Positions 35,960 to 47,999 of a DNA stretch of 64,000 nucleotides are shown in pieces (position 1 is the stretch's first letter; the number at the start of each line of letters is the position of its first letter). Origin of the DNA: Elymus sibiricus (lineage: Eukaryota > Streptophyta > Magnoliopsida > Poales > Poaceae); contig CM077676.1 in assembly GCA_039707655.1 (NCBI GenBank), positions 237,251,366 through 237,315,365 of the forward strand, in the 5' to 3' direction. A model generated the notes under the pieces. The model did no database searches. It was not told where the DNA came from and worked only from the letters and a program-made list of their open reading frames with translations. A program made the translations under genes and the position numbers.

Positions 35960-36292
35960 ATAATAACTTGAAGAGAAAGGTTAAACAGACCAATGGAAAA
36001 GAAAAAGGTGGTTATCAGATTAACCAGTTCAAAGGAAAAGGATTAGTTGCAGACAATCCAGCTCTCCGGGTGGATGTGATCACGAGAACCTAGAGTCAGA
36101 GTTAGCAAAATTTTAACCCGAAAGGATGAGAAGTTCAGAACCCAGAGTATAGAAGAGGAATAAAAGATCCTAATCCCATCCCTGTGCAACGTGGGCCCGT
36201 AAGCCACACAGCACTGTTAGTAAAATAGTTTTTTCAACGTCTAGACTCAACTTCGACCAAGGAATCGGAAGGGGGCTTCCTACAGGCAGTCG

Positions 36293-36304
36293 GCTCTGAT
36301 ACCA
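36293..36304 (-). other. Primer-binding site of element E (tRNA-iMet)
   Basis: The reverse complement is TGGTATCAGAGC, the standard plant initiator-Met tRNA site, three bases inside the LTR end. Confidence 0.9.
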
Positions 36305-36307
36305 ACT

Positions 36308-39300
36308 TGTGACGCCCTCTGCTCGACCGTGCACTAATCGTACACGCAAACGTGCACGCTTGAGATCAGAGACGCACGGGAAGATATCACAACACAACTC
36401 TAAACTCAAATTTAAACATAAATCTTCATATTACAATCCAGGGGTCACGAGGACCCGAATACATAAGTCATACACACAAATAATATCTGGGTACAGACAT
36501 AGTTAGTCAAGTTTGCCTTAAGAAGGCTAGCACAAACAGCGATACTGATCGAAAAGGCGAAGGCCTCCTGCCTAGGGCCTCCGAACTACTCCTGGTCGGC
36601 TGGCTCAACCCAGTAGTACGTGCCTCCGGGGCTCTCCTGGTAGTAGTCTCCTGTGGTGGCGTCTGGCTCCTGGTCTCCATCGACTGATTTCATCAAACGG
36701 GTATGGGGGAAAAAGATAGCAAAGCAACCGTGAGTACTCATCCAAAGTAATCGCAAGACTGACATCAGAACTATACTAATTATGCATCGGTATCAAAGGA
36801 ATGGGGCTATATCTTTGGACTAAACTGCAGAAATGCCAGAACAGAGGGGGAGAGGCCTAACCTATCGAAGACTAGCATCTTGAAGCAGTTCTTGCAGCAT
36901 CAGAAGAGAGAAGAGCAAGATAATATATATTCAAACATATGGTAGTAATGCCCTGAGATCCTTCCTCGACTACCCTGTGAGAAAGTGATCCCGAGAGCGG
37001 TAGTAGCAGTTTATCATTGTGACAGTATCCATTTATAGTTGTAGCGGATCAAGATACAACTCCGAGCGTCCTGTTACCGTGGACACGGCTATTCGAATAG
37101 ATAACTTCCCTGCAGGGGTGCACTACTGTTACCCAACACGCTCGATCACATCTGGCCGGACACACTTGCTGGGTAATGCCTGGCCTCGGGTGATCAACAC
37201 GACGCAATCCTACCTAGGCTCAGCAGAGAGGTCAACACGCCGGTCTAAATCCTAAGCACAAAGGGGTCTTGGGCCATCGCCCTTCGCACTCCTGCACGTT
37301 ACGTGGCTGGTCGGGGCCCAGGCGCGACACTGAATACACCAGTGACGTAACCAGCCCACCCCAACGATCAGCCCGCATCTCTGAGCTGCGACGTCTGAAG
37401 AGCTTTCGGCTGATACTACGACGTAGAGGGTCCCATAACCATTATTCCACGTGGTGGTAGTGCGTATAGGGCCAACGACCCACTCAGATCAAATACCCAA
37501 ATCCGTTAGGCGTATTTAGTAACTCGCAGAAACGAACAGGGTTCCTGTCGCTCCGACTTGGTAAAACATATCGCGCGGGTGCTCTTGGAGCCGACCCGTC
37601 TTTGGTAGTATTCTCTCGCGGGCACCCTTGGGGCCAGCCCGACTTTAACAGTTTAAGCATTGCAATATGTAAACATTTCTGTGATCATCACCCAGTGTGA
37701 TCACGGCCCGGTAACAAGCATGGCATACGGACAAGGTGAAGGGACACCGATGAAACATAGCATATCTAACTAAGCATCATAGGGTAGCAGGTAATGTAGC
37801 AGTAGCAGGCGACAAAATCAGGCTATCCATCGGAATAGGAGCTATCGGAGTAACAGCAGAAGCAATTCTAATGCAAGCATAAGAGAGAAGGAATGGGCGA
37901 TATCTTATGATCAAGGGGGTTTTGCTTGCCTGAAAGCTCAGCTGAAGGGGTCTGGTCGTCGGCGACGTCGTCGTACACTGCAGTGTCGTCGGCAGTCTCG
38001 GGGGCTATCGGGAGAGAAGGAGGGGGAGGAAACAATAAATACACGGCAAAAATGCAACAACGATGCATGACATGCCTAAATGATATGCAAGTGTGATACA
38101 TTGCCTATCTAATTGTTTTAGATAATTTAGGAATTTATTTGGATTTATTCTATTAAGGTCATGCACTATTCATTTATCGAAATCAGGTAAAAAGTTCCAT
38201 GTTCAGTATGTTAGAGGGGTGTGACAGGTATGTGGGTAGGATATTCGGATTCTTCATATTTTTCTGATCATTTTTCATATATAAATTATTTTCATCCGAG
38301 TTATGGTTTATTTTATATGATTTTTCAAAGTGTTAAACAATTTCTGGAATTTCTGGAATTAATTTAATTAGAATTATCTGAAACAGTATTTGGGGACGTC
38401 AGCATGACGCCAGTGTGACGTCAGCAGTCAACTGACCTATTGACTGGTCAACCTGACAGGTGGGACCCACCTGTCATAGGCTAGACTAATTTAACAGAAG
38501 ATTAAATTAACTAATTAACCTAATTATCTAGTGGGACCCACAGTCAGTGTCTAACTAGTTAATTAATTAACTAATAGTTTAATTGACTTTTTAATTAACA
38601 TTTTATTTATTTTTAAAACGTTTTAAACGGCGAGGCCCCACATGTCAGTGGTGGGGCCAGTACAGTCAGCGGCTGGCCGGGTCTACTGGGCCCGCGGGGC
38701 CCAGCAGTCAGCGGCACAGGGCATGCCACATCGGCGCCACGCTGGACGCCGGCCACTGGACCACTCCGGCGAGCCCGAGCGCGGCGGCAACTCCGGCGAG
38801 CCCGGAATTTTCCTACGGTGCATCATTTCGGGCGTGCTATGGCTCTCTGGAACGAGTACTCGAGGCCGCGTCCGATGGTGGGGGTCACGGCGGCTGGGGT
38901 GGTCGGAATGGTCGCCGGCGACGATGTCGGGCGGCGGCGGCTTTGGGTGGAGCTCGGGGTCACGGCTGCGGGGTGAGTTCGGGCGCGCCATCTAGCTAGG
39001 CGGCGCCTACGCGGCACGGCGGGAAAGATGGGCAGCAGCGCGCGACCAAACGGTCACCAGAATGACGCCGGCGTCGTGATCCGCGGCGGAGGGCTCGGGC
39101 GAGATGGGGGCGGCAGCTACGGTCACGGAGAGATAGCGGGGAGAGGAGGGATCGACGCGGCAGCTCACAATGGCCATGTAGGTGTGCGAAAGTGAGCTCG
39201 GGGAAGGACGACGGCGGCGAATCGAGGCGGCGACCGACGGCGGCCGTAGGAGGAAGAAGGGCTCAGGGAGGACGTTGCGGTGGCTCCCGTCTTTGGCTAG

Positions 39301-40121
39301 TCGGTGTAGGCGGCGTAGTCGAGGTCAGCGACGACGTAGGACACGACGGGGAGGCGAGGCGATGGCGATGGCCGCGAGTTCTAGCGGCGGCCGATCATGG
39401 CGGCGTTCGGGTGCGGTGGGGAAACGAGGGAGAGAGGGAGTGGGGCGGCTAGGGTTAGCCAGAGGGGTGCGGGGGGAGGCCTTATCCTCCTCGGCGGGTG
39501 CGGGGTCGCGCGGTGTCGAGCAGCGAGGAGGGGGGGCCGGGGCGCGGGCGCGCGCGCGGTCTACAGCGGCCGCAGGTGAGCAGTGGGAGGTGGGAGAAGG
39601 AGCTGCGCGGGCTGGGCCGGCTGGTTGACTAGAGCCCAGCCACGTGGGCCTTTTTCTTTTTCTTTCTTTTCCTTTTCTGTTTTCCATTTTTATTTCTATT
39701 TTGCAAATAGTTATGCCCCCAATTGACTTTTGTAAAACATATGAACTAGCCACATGATTTCAGTGCAATATTAACCACTGTCAGAAACTGGTTTCGAGCC
39801 AAAGTGATTTCATTTGAATTTTAATTAAATAAATTAGGATTAAATATTGTTGTTATGGTTCTGTTTTAGGATGTTAGAGTCCTTTAATTTATTCAATTAA
39901 TGTTGACTATATTTTATAATTGCTTCTGGATTATTTGCTATTTAATGAACATTTTAGTTTCCAATTTGGAACAACTTTTATTTTCACTTTAAATTTGAAT
40001 TTCAATTTGAATTGGAATTTGAAATGAGATATGATCCAAATGATGATTAAGCACTGTTAATCATGGTGACTTGGCATTATCAAAGGGGTGATCACTGTTG
40101 CTAATACAAGGGGGTGTTACA
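36308..40121 (-). repeat. 5' LTR of element E
   Basis: This 3814-bp LTR is the unduplicated partner of 25534-30416. The flanking TSD TAGAC at 40122-40126 fixes its outer edge. An incidental run of T/C-rich sequence (39650-39690) and a GC-rich block (38640-39640) occur in both LTRs. Confidence 0.93.
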
Positions 40122-40126
40122 TAGAC

Positions 40127-42026
40127 CATGAAAATGATATGCACCTGAATGAAAGAAATGAAATAGATAAGATGTTCTTTGATCAACCACCTATCCTTAA
40201 ACACAATTTGCCTATTGAAACTCTTGGAGGTCCTCCTGCACCTAAGGGTGACCCTGTAGTTGAATTGAAACAATTGCCTGATACATTGAAATATGCTTAT
40301 CTAGATGAAAAGAAGATATATCCTGTTATTATTAGTGCTAACTTTTCAGAGCATGAAGAAAAGAGATTACTAAAAACTCTGAGGAAGCACCGTGCTGCTA
40401 TTGGATATACTCTTGTTGATCTTAAGGGCATTAGTTCCACTCTATGTCAGCACAAAATTAATATGGAGCCTGATGCTAAACCAGTTGTCGACCACCAACG
40501 ACGATTAAATCCTAAGATGAAGGAGGTGGTAAGAACTGAAATATTAAAGCTTCTAGAAGCAGGTATAATCTATCCCATAGCTGATAGTAGATGGGTAAGT
40601 CTCGTTCATTGTGTCCCTAAGAAAGGAGTCATTAGTGTTGTTCCTAACGATAAAAATGAACTCATTCCGCAAAGAATTGTAACTGGTTATAGGATGGTAA
40701 TTGATTTTAGAAAATCAAACAAAGCCACTAGAAAAGATCATTACCCCTTACCTTTTATTGATCAAATGTTAGAAAGATTGTCCAAGCATACACACTTTTG
40801 CTTTCTTGATGGATATTCTGGTTTCTCTCAAATACCTGTATCGCAAGCCGACCAAGGGAAAACCACCTTTACCTGTCCTTTTGGAACTTATGCTTATAGA
40901 TGTATGCCTTTTGGTTTTTGCAATGCACCTGCTACCTTTCAAAGATGTATGACTGCTATTCTCTGACTTTTGTGAAAAGATTGTTGAGGTTTTCATGGAT
41001 GATTTTTCCGTTTATGGAACTTCTTTTGATGATTGCTTAAGCAACCTTGATTGAGTTTTGCAGAGATGTGAACAAACTAATCTTTTCTTGAATTGGGAGA
41101 AGTACCACTTTATGGTGAATGAAGGTATTGTCTTCGAACATAAAATTTCTGAACGAGGTATTGAAGTAGATAAGGCTAAAGTTGATGCAATTGAGAAAAT
41201 ACCATGTCCTAAAGATATTAAAGGTATAAGAAGTTTCCTTGGTCATGCTGGATTCTATAGGAGGTTTATTAAAGAATTATCTAAAATTTCTAGGTCTCTT
41301 ACTAATCTCTTGCAAAAAGATGTTCCATTTGTTTTTGATGATGATTGTGTAGAAGCCTTTGAAACATTTAAGAAAGCCTTAACCTCTACACCTATTGTTC
41401 AACCACCTGATTGGAACTTGCCTTTTGAAATTATGTGTGATGCTAGTGATTATGTTGTTGGTGTTGTTCTAGGACAAAGAGTTGATAAGAAATTAAATGT
41501 TATCCATTATGCTAGTAAAACTCTAGACAGTGCTCAACGAAATTATGCGACTACTGAGAAAGAATTTTTAGCAGTTGTGTTTGCATGTGATAAATTCAGA
41601 TCTTACATAGTTGATTCTAAAGTAATTGTTCACACCGATCATGCTACTATTAAATACCTTATGGAAAAGAAAGATGCTAAACCTAGACTCATTAGGTGGG
41701 TTCTATTGCTACAAGAATTTGACTTGCATATTACTGATAGAAAGGGAGCTGAGAACCCCGTAGCTGATAACTTGTCTAGATTGGAAAATATTCTTGATGA
41801 CCCACTTCCTATTAATGATGATTTTCCCGATGAACAATTAGCTGTGATAAATGCTTCTCGTAATACTCCTTGGTAGGCAGACTATGCTAATTACATTGTT
41901 GCTAAATATTAACCACCTAGTTTCACATACCAACAAAAGAAAAAGTTCTTCTTCGATTTAAGACATTACTTCTGGGATGACCCACATCTTTATAAAGAAG
42001 GAGTAGAAGGTATTATTCGACGTAGT
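40127..42026 (+). pseudogene. Reverse transcriptase and RNase H of element D
   Basis: The frame continues from 25533 (LLD|HENDMHL). RT motifs: IIYPIADSRWVS, VIDFRKSNKATRKDHYPLP, LDGYSGFSQIPV and MPFGFCNAPATFQRCM. A frameshift at about 40961 follows, then FMDDFSVYG (about 40996, catalytic FMDD). RNase [17 protein letters not shown] and [20 protein letters not shown]. Breaks: the frameshift, TGA 41052-41054, TAG 41874-41876 and TAA 41910-41912. The frame stops at 42026 because F is inserted in IRRS and resumes at 45972. Confidence 0.88.
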
Positions 42027-45000
42027 TGTGACAGCCCGAGACCGATGCTCCAGATGCCTTCCATGTTTTTCGTGTTAGCCGCGTTAATTATTTGTTCGTT
42101 GCATTCATCATCGCATCATTCGCATTCCATCGGCACTCTATTGCTATCATTTTTCAAAAACTTGCATCCGTTCCTAGTTGGCAGTTCTCGCCGTTGCCGT
42201 CGTTGACCGTTTCGAGACCAACCTGGATCTCCATTTTCTCTCTTGCCTAAGCCGGAGTTTCTCTGCACAGTCCACAAACCCACCTCGCATGCGCGTCCGA
42301 AACTTCCCCGAACCCGAACCGGGCGGTCGTGACCGATGGGTCCGGATCATCCCGAAATACCCCAAACATCTTCGGTTTATTTATTAGACCACCCCGCTAT
42401 TTTGTAGCCGTCCGATTGAGATCGGAGGGTCCAGTTAGCCCCTACCCCTCTCCTCGTTGCTATTTAAGCAGTGCAATCATCAGACGAATCCCTAATTTCT
42501 AGGGATCCTCCTAGCCGCCGCCACTCCTCCTGTCTTCTCCCACCTCGAGATCACATCCAGATCTGTCCACCCAACCAGCCGCCACCCACTGTCCCTCGAT
42601 TCCTCCTCGCTTCACCACCCAACATGAGCACCTCCTCCTCTCGGCCTTGCTCACGCCCGAAGGAGAGGAGCTCCTCCTCGTCCCCGAGCTCACCACCGCA
42701 GCCCCTCTGGCGCCTCTCGCTCGAGCCCCCTGCATCGACCCGAGCAGCAACACCGAGCCCCGTTCCTCGACCCTGCAGCCTCCTTCCCTCGCTCACCCGA
42801 GCTCGTGGATGCTCGACACCCTACCTGCCTCACCGGACCTGGACGTCCCTGCGACCAAGCTTGCCGGAGTACCACCAGGCCGTGCCGCCCCTCTCCCTTC
42901 CATTCCTTTTCCTCCCTCCAGCCTCTCTGTTCTTTCAGCCTTGCAGCTCCTCGATCCTCCTCCGAGCAGGTGCTCGCCCGAAGCCCCACGTCCCCGCCAA
43001 CCTCCGCGTCGGCGAGCGAACCAGCAGACCAGATGAGTGCCGACGCCCTCTTCTTCTTCACCTCCCCGTGCTCCTCCCGTTGATCTCTCTCTCACCTCTG
43101 TCTATCTCTCTCTTTCTGTTAGTAGAGAGCCCGCCATGGATGCCAAGGAGGCCGCCGCATCAAGCCCTGTCGACCTCCCACGGCCGGATCTCGCCATCCC
43201 CGTCCCCACGCCTCGCAAGCCCCTGCAGCCACCGCCGTCCCCCTGCCATGGCCGCCTCCGTACTTCGCTGCATCGAGCAGCAGCAGTTCGGGCAGAGGAG
43301 GACGACGCCTCTGCCTCGAGTCGTCGAGCGCACGACCCGCACCCGTTGACTGTTCGCTGACCGCGCCTGGGCTCGCCCGCCCAGCCGGCCTCCTCTGCTC
43401 CAGGGGCGGAAGCCCATGAGGTTATGCCCAAGCCTAGCTCACCTCCTCTATTAGCCGCCTGAGCACTGTATAGTTATCTTGTGCGCAGCGGGCTGGATCT
43501 GTTTCGGCCCGATAGCACTTTTTTCCCTGCCTGGTGAATCTAGCTATTATTCGGAGATGCCAATTTTACAGAAAAACCCTCATACTTCATGCATATAATA
43601 ACTAATTAACCGTGCATCGGATTAAAATGAATTATATATGTAAAATGCTTAGAATTTCATGTAGCTTCACAATATGCAACTTTTATCCATGTTAAAAATG
43701 TTTAAAATTGCTGTTTGCATTGGTTTGCATAAATGACATGCTAAAATGGTTTATTTCATAACTAAATAACCGTAGCTCCGAATTAAATGAACTTTATATG
43801 TAAATGGGGTGGAAAAATGTGTAGAGTAACATGGTGCATTTTGTTTTGCTGTTAAACAACATTAAAATTGTGTTTTAGGCAGAACAGTACCAAATTCGAA
43901 ATTTGCATATGGGAATTTTCCGGAATTGTTATGTGTTGTTTCCAGCCTCATTTAAATTGCCTAGATAGGTAGTTTAATTATGCTTCACCTCTTTCCATGT
44001 TTAACAACATTTAATGTTGTTGAGTACATAAACGGGAGTGAATTAAGTAATTGATTGTGGAGTTTCATCAATATGCAACTCGTTGCATATTGAGCTTCAC
44101 TTAATGTGTAGTATTTGGTTGTTGCATCTTGCCATGCCATGCCTCATTAAACCGGACATGCATTATACTTGGTTGTGCATCATGCCATGTTTATGCTTGT
44201 GTGTTTACCATGTTGTTTGCTTTTTCCGGTTGTGCTTCTTCTCGATAGTTCCGGTTACGTTTCGGAGTGAGGATTCGTTCGACTAAGCTTGTTCGACTAC
44301 TTCATGGATTCGGTCTTCTTCCTAGCGGGATTCCTGGCAAGATGATCATGACCTTGGATATCTCTACTATCTTTGTTTGCTAGTTGTCTCGTTGCTATTG
44401 CTATGTCGCGCTTCCTACCACATATATGTCAGCCTCCCATATGCCATGATACAGCCTCTAACCACCCCTACCCAGCAAACCGTTGTTTGGCCATGTTACT
44501 GCTTTGCTCAGCCCCTTTCTTATAGCGTTGCTAGTGGCAGGTGCAGTTGTAGGTTGTTCCATGTTGGGACATGGATATGTTGGGATATCACAATATCTCT
44601 TATTTAATTAATGCATCTATATTCTTGGTTGTGTGTGGAAGGCTCGGCCTTTTGCCTAGTGTTTTGTTCCACTCATGCCGCCTTAATTTCCATAATACTG
44701 GTGTTATGTTCCTTGATTAGTGTTCCTAACATGCTCAGGGGTTATGGGACCCTCTTGACAGTTCGCTTTGAATAAATGCTTCCAGCAAGACCCAACTTTG
44801 GTTTTAACATTTGCCAACATAATAATACTGAATTAATTAATTAATTTTGCATAGGGGGTCACGTCCCCGGGGATTCTTAATTCAACATAATACAGGTGGG
44901 CCAGTGCCGATGGTGTTAGTCCGAACTAGAGCACCGTGCGGGCTACCTGGGGCAACTTGGGACGTCAGTTACTGTACGCTTCGCTCATCCGGTCGTGGCC

Positions 45001-45966
45001 TGAGACGAGATACGCGCGGCTACTATCAGGGTGTCGGCATGCCGGGAGGTCTTGCTGGACTTGTTTACCATTGTCGAAATGTCTTGTGCACCGGGATTCC
45101 GAGGATACTTCGGGCTGACTCGAGGTTGATCGAGTTTTCTTGAGGTTGAGGTCTTTCCACCGCAGCTTGTGTTGGTTTGTGATGGGCCAGGTTGGAACAC
45201 CCCTGCAGGGTTAAATCTTATGCGAAGCCATGCCCGCGGTTATGTGGCGACTTGGAAATTTATAACCTCAGGTTGTAGAGAACTTGACACTAATTCTAAT
45301 TAAAATACACCAACCGCGTGTGTAACCGTGATCGTCTCTTTTCGAGGGAGTTCGGGAAGAGAACACGGTGGGGTTATGTTTGACTCGTAAGTAGGTGTTC
45401 AGGATCACTTCTTGATCATTATTAGTTTGTGACCGTTATGCGTAGTTACTCTTCTTATTCTTGTACTCGTAAGTTAGCCACCATACAATGCTTAGTGCTT
45501 GCTGCAACCTCACCACCTTACCCTTCCATACCCATTTAAGCTTTGATAGTCTTGTTACCCATGGTTATGGGATTGCTGAGTCCTCATGGCTCACAGATTA
45601 CTATAACAACAGATGCAGGTACAGGTAATGCGATGATTTGATGTGAGAGCGATGCGTGTTTGCTTTTGGAGTTCTTCTTCGTTGATCTTGGGATAGGTTC
45701 CGGGTCGGCAGCCTGGGCTAGCAGGGTGGATGTCATTCGTGTTTTTAGTTTGTTTTCATCCGTAGTCGGATTCTGCTCTTTTGTATGGTGTTTGCTATGT
45801 ATTTATGTATTCATGTGATGATTGTATGTATTTGTCTGTATCCCCATCTATTATGTACATGGTACGATGTAATGATATCCACCTTGCAAGCGTCTTCAAT
45901 ATGCGCTTCTATCCTTGGTGGGACCTCCGAGTTCCTCGAGAATAGGACCGCATATTGGGCATGACA
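42027..45966 (+). mobile_element. Element F: solo LTR, 3940 bp
   Basis: It starts TGTGACAGCCCGAGACC and ends GGGCATGACA, and is flanked by a perfect TSD GTAGT (42022-42026 and 45967-45971). I find no gag, pol, PBS or PPT inside, so it is a solo LTR left by recombination between the two LTRs of an element. A TATTTAAG box at 42461-42468 with a C/T-rich gene-leader-like segment after it (42490-43380) suggests plus orientation. LTR length resembles E, but the sequence is a different family; a Tekay-type origin is a guess. Confidence 0.88.
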
Positions 45967-45971
45967 GTAGT

Positions 45972-47072
45972 ATACCTGAGCATGAACAGGAACAAATCCT
46001 ACGGAAGTGTCATTCCGAGGCTTACGGAGGACACTATGCGGGAGACAGAACTGCACATAAGGTACTACAATCTGGTTTTTATTGGCCTACTCTTTTCGAG
46101 GATGCTCGTAAGTTTATCTTATCTTGTGATGAATGTCAAAGAATTGGTAATATTGGTAGACGTCAGGAAATGCCTATGAATGATTCACTTGTTATTAAAC
46201 CATTTGATGTTTGGGGATTTGATTATATGGGACCTTTTCCTTCCTCTAATGGGTATACACATATTTTAGTTGCTGTTGATTATGTTACTAAGTGTGTAGA
46301 AGCTAATCCAACTAGTAGTGCTGATCATAACACTTCTATTAAAATGCTTAAAGAAGTTATTTTCCCGAGGTTCGGAGTCCCTAGATATTTAGTGACTGGT
46401 GGTGGTTCACATTTTATTCATGGTAAATTCCGTAAACTACTTGCTAAATATGATGTTAACCATATAATTACATCTCCCTATCACCCTCAATCTAGTGGTC
46501 AAGTTGAATTGAGCAATAGAGAAATAAAGCTAATTTTGCAAAAGACTGTCAATAGATCTAGAAAGAATTGGTCTAAGAAACTTGACGATGCATTATGGAC
46601 TTATAGAACCGCTTATAAAAATCCTATGGGTATGTCTCCTTATAAAATGGTTTATGGAAAAGCATGTCATTTACCCCTTGAGTTAGAACATAAAGCATAT
46701 TGGGCAATTAAAGAACTCAATTATGATTTTAAACTTGCCGGTGAAAACAGGTTATTTGATATTAGCTCGCTAGATGAATGGAGAATACAAGCTTATGAAA
46801 ATGCTAAATTGTTTAAAGAAAAAGTTAAAAGATGGCATGATAAACGAATTCAAAAACGGGAATTCAAAGTGGGTGAGCATGTTCAATTGTACAATTCTCG
46901 TTTTATATATTTTGCAGGAAAACTTCTCTCTAAATGGGAAGGACAGTATATCATCGAGGAAGTTTATCACTCTAGAGCCATTAAGATCAATAACGCCGAA
47001 GGCACTAATCCGAAGGTGGTCAATGGGCAAAGAATTAAGCATTACATCTCAGGTACACCTATTAATGTTTAA
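45972..47072 (+). pseudogene. Integrase of element D
   Basis: The frame continues across F ([15 protein letters not shown]). The zinc-binding part includes [18 protein letters not shown] and CDECQRIG (about 46110). The core has DYMGPFP (first Asp), VTGGGSHF (about 46393, where Athila integrases have TDGGSHF, so the second catalytic Asp reads Gly) and [11 protein letters not shown] (catalytic Glu). The C-terminus ends [13 protein letters not shown], stop 47070-47072. The loss of the Asp by a GAT to GGT change would inactivate strand transfer. Apart from that no stop breaks this part. Confidence 0.88.
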
Positions 47073-47199
47073 ACTAACATTATTCAAACTATGACACTGG
47101 AGGAATACATAAGAGAGACCTTCTAGAACACTCCAGAACCCTGAAAAGGGAGAGGTACGTGATACGGTAAGTAAACCGACCCCAAAAATTCCATAAAAA

Positions 47200-47486
47200 T
47201 ACTTTCTGTCAGTTTTGGAATATTAAAAAAATACAAAAATAAGAAACAACTGAGGGGACCCACGAGGTGCACACGAGGCACCAGGGCGCGCCCACCCCCC
47301 CCCCCCCCAGGCGCGCCCTGTGGCTCGTGGGCCCCTCGTGAGCCTTCCCGACTCCGTTTTCTTCTGGAATACTTGTTTTGCAAGATAAAAATTCTTTATA
47401 TATACTCCCAGGCGTTTTGATCACCGTATCACAGAGATATCCTCTGTTCTTGTTTCATGCTATTTTTCTGACAGATCTAGATCGCT
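47200..47486 (+). promoter_or_regulatory. Promoter-like region upstream of the extra ORF in element D
   Basis: The segment 47190-47345 resembles the LTR of D (22500-22610), including the hairpin: arms 47272-47291 and 47311-47329 around a run of 14 C (47295-47308). A TATA-like TTTATATATACT lies at about 47396-47407, 80-90 bases upstream of the ATG at 47487. This suggests a subgenomic promoter derived from the LTR. Not tested. Confidence 0.5.
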
Positions 47487-47990
47487 ATGGCTCCACCAAG
47501 CTCTTCCAAGGACAAGTTCTATGAGAAGGTCATCAACCCCTACCTACCGGAGGTGATGAAACACCCTCAAGCCATTGAGATGCGTGAGGGGGTGCTTCAC
47601 ATCGGGGATGATCAAGGACCCAAGAAGACCGGGACCATGGAGGCCAGGCTCGAAGCAGTGGAGCAAGAGATTTTCAAGTGCCAAGGGATGGTAGAACGTG
47701 GACTCAGCGCCAACCACTCCGTGATCACGGAATTCACCCGTGATCACAAGGTGGATGGCCAATCAATGGGGGACATCGTCTTAAAGTTCAACGAACGAAT
47801 TGACTATCTCCAAGGCCAAATCTATGATCTTCAAAACCAAAATTTTGAGTATGAGGCAAGATTCAAAGGTATGAGTTTAGCTCCAAGTTTCAGGACTCTG
47901 GAGACTCGTTCATCCTTCTATGATGGCGAACCTATGCCATGGAAACCGGAGGACAAGCCCACCACTTCATCACCGAAGAAAGAAACTTGA
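47487..47990 (+). CDS. Extra ORF downstream of pol in element D, coiled-coil protein of unknown function
   Basis: An intact 167-codon ORF starts MAPPSSSKDKFYEK at an ATG in good context and ends SSPKKET. Residues about 50-125 (MEARLEAVEQEIFKC to DYLQGQIYDLQNQNFEYEARF) have heptad-like spacing and probably form a coiled coil. It occupies the position where some Athila elements carry an env-like gene, but no signal peptide or membrane segment is visible, so I do not call it env. H is inserted 9 bp after its stop. It is the only undamaged frame in D. Confidence 0.6.
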   Translation: MAPPSSSKDKFYEKVINPYLPEVMKHPQAIEMREGVLHIGDDQGPKKTGTMEARLEAVEQEIFKCQGMVERGLSANHSVITEFTRDHKVDGQSMGDIVLKFNERIDYLQGQIYDLQNQNFEYEARFKGMSLAPSFRTLETRSSFYDGEPMPWKPEDKPTTSSPKKET

Positions 47991-47999
47991 GTACATGGG

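Larger units (their letters stand above)
25534..40121 (-). mobile_element. Element E: long-LTR chromovirus (Tekay/Del type), Gypsy
   Basis: The element is 14588 bp with TSD TAGAC (25529-25533 and 40122-40126). In its own orientation it runs right to left: 5' LTR 40121-36308 (3814 bp), tRNA-iMet PBS, a leader ORF, gag-pol, PPT, 3' LTR 30416-25534 (4883 bp). LTR ends are TGTAACACCCCC and GGCGTCACA. The integrase carries a C-terminal chromodomain, which together with the very long LTRs points to Tekay/Del. The 1.07-kb length difference between LTRs is a partial duplication in the left one. Confidence 0.92.

Noticed and set aside
42471..43349. 292-codon Pro/Ser-rich open frame in solo LTR F
   Set aside because: It lies in a GC-rich LTR segment where other frames are open too, has no domain, and no homologous coding context; treated as an accidental frame.
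47487..47990. env gene of D
   Set aside because: Position fits but no signal peptide, membrane segment or Cys-rich region is seen.
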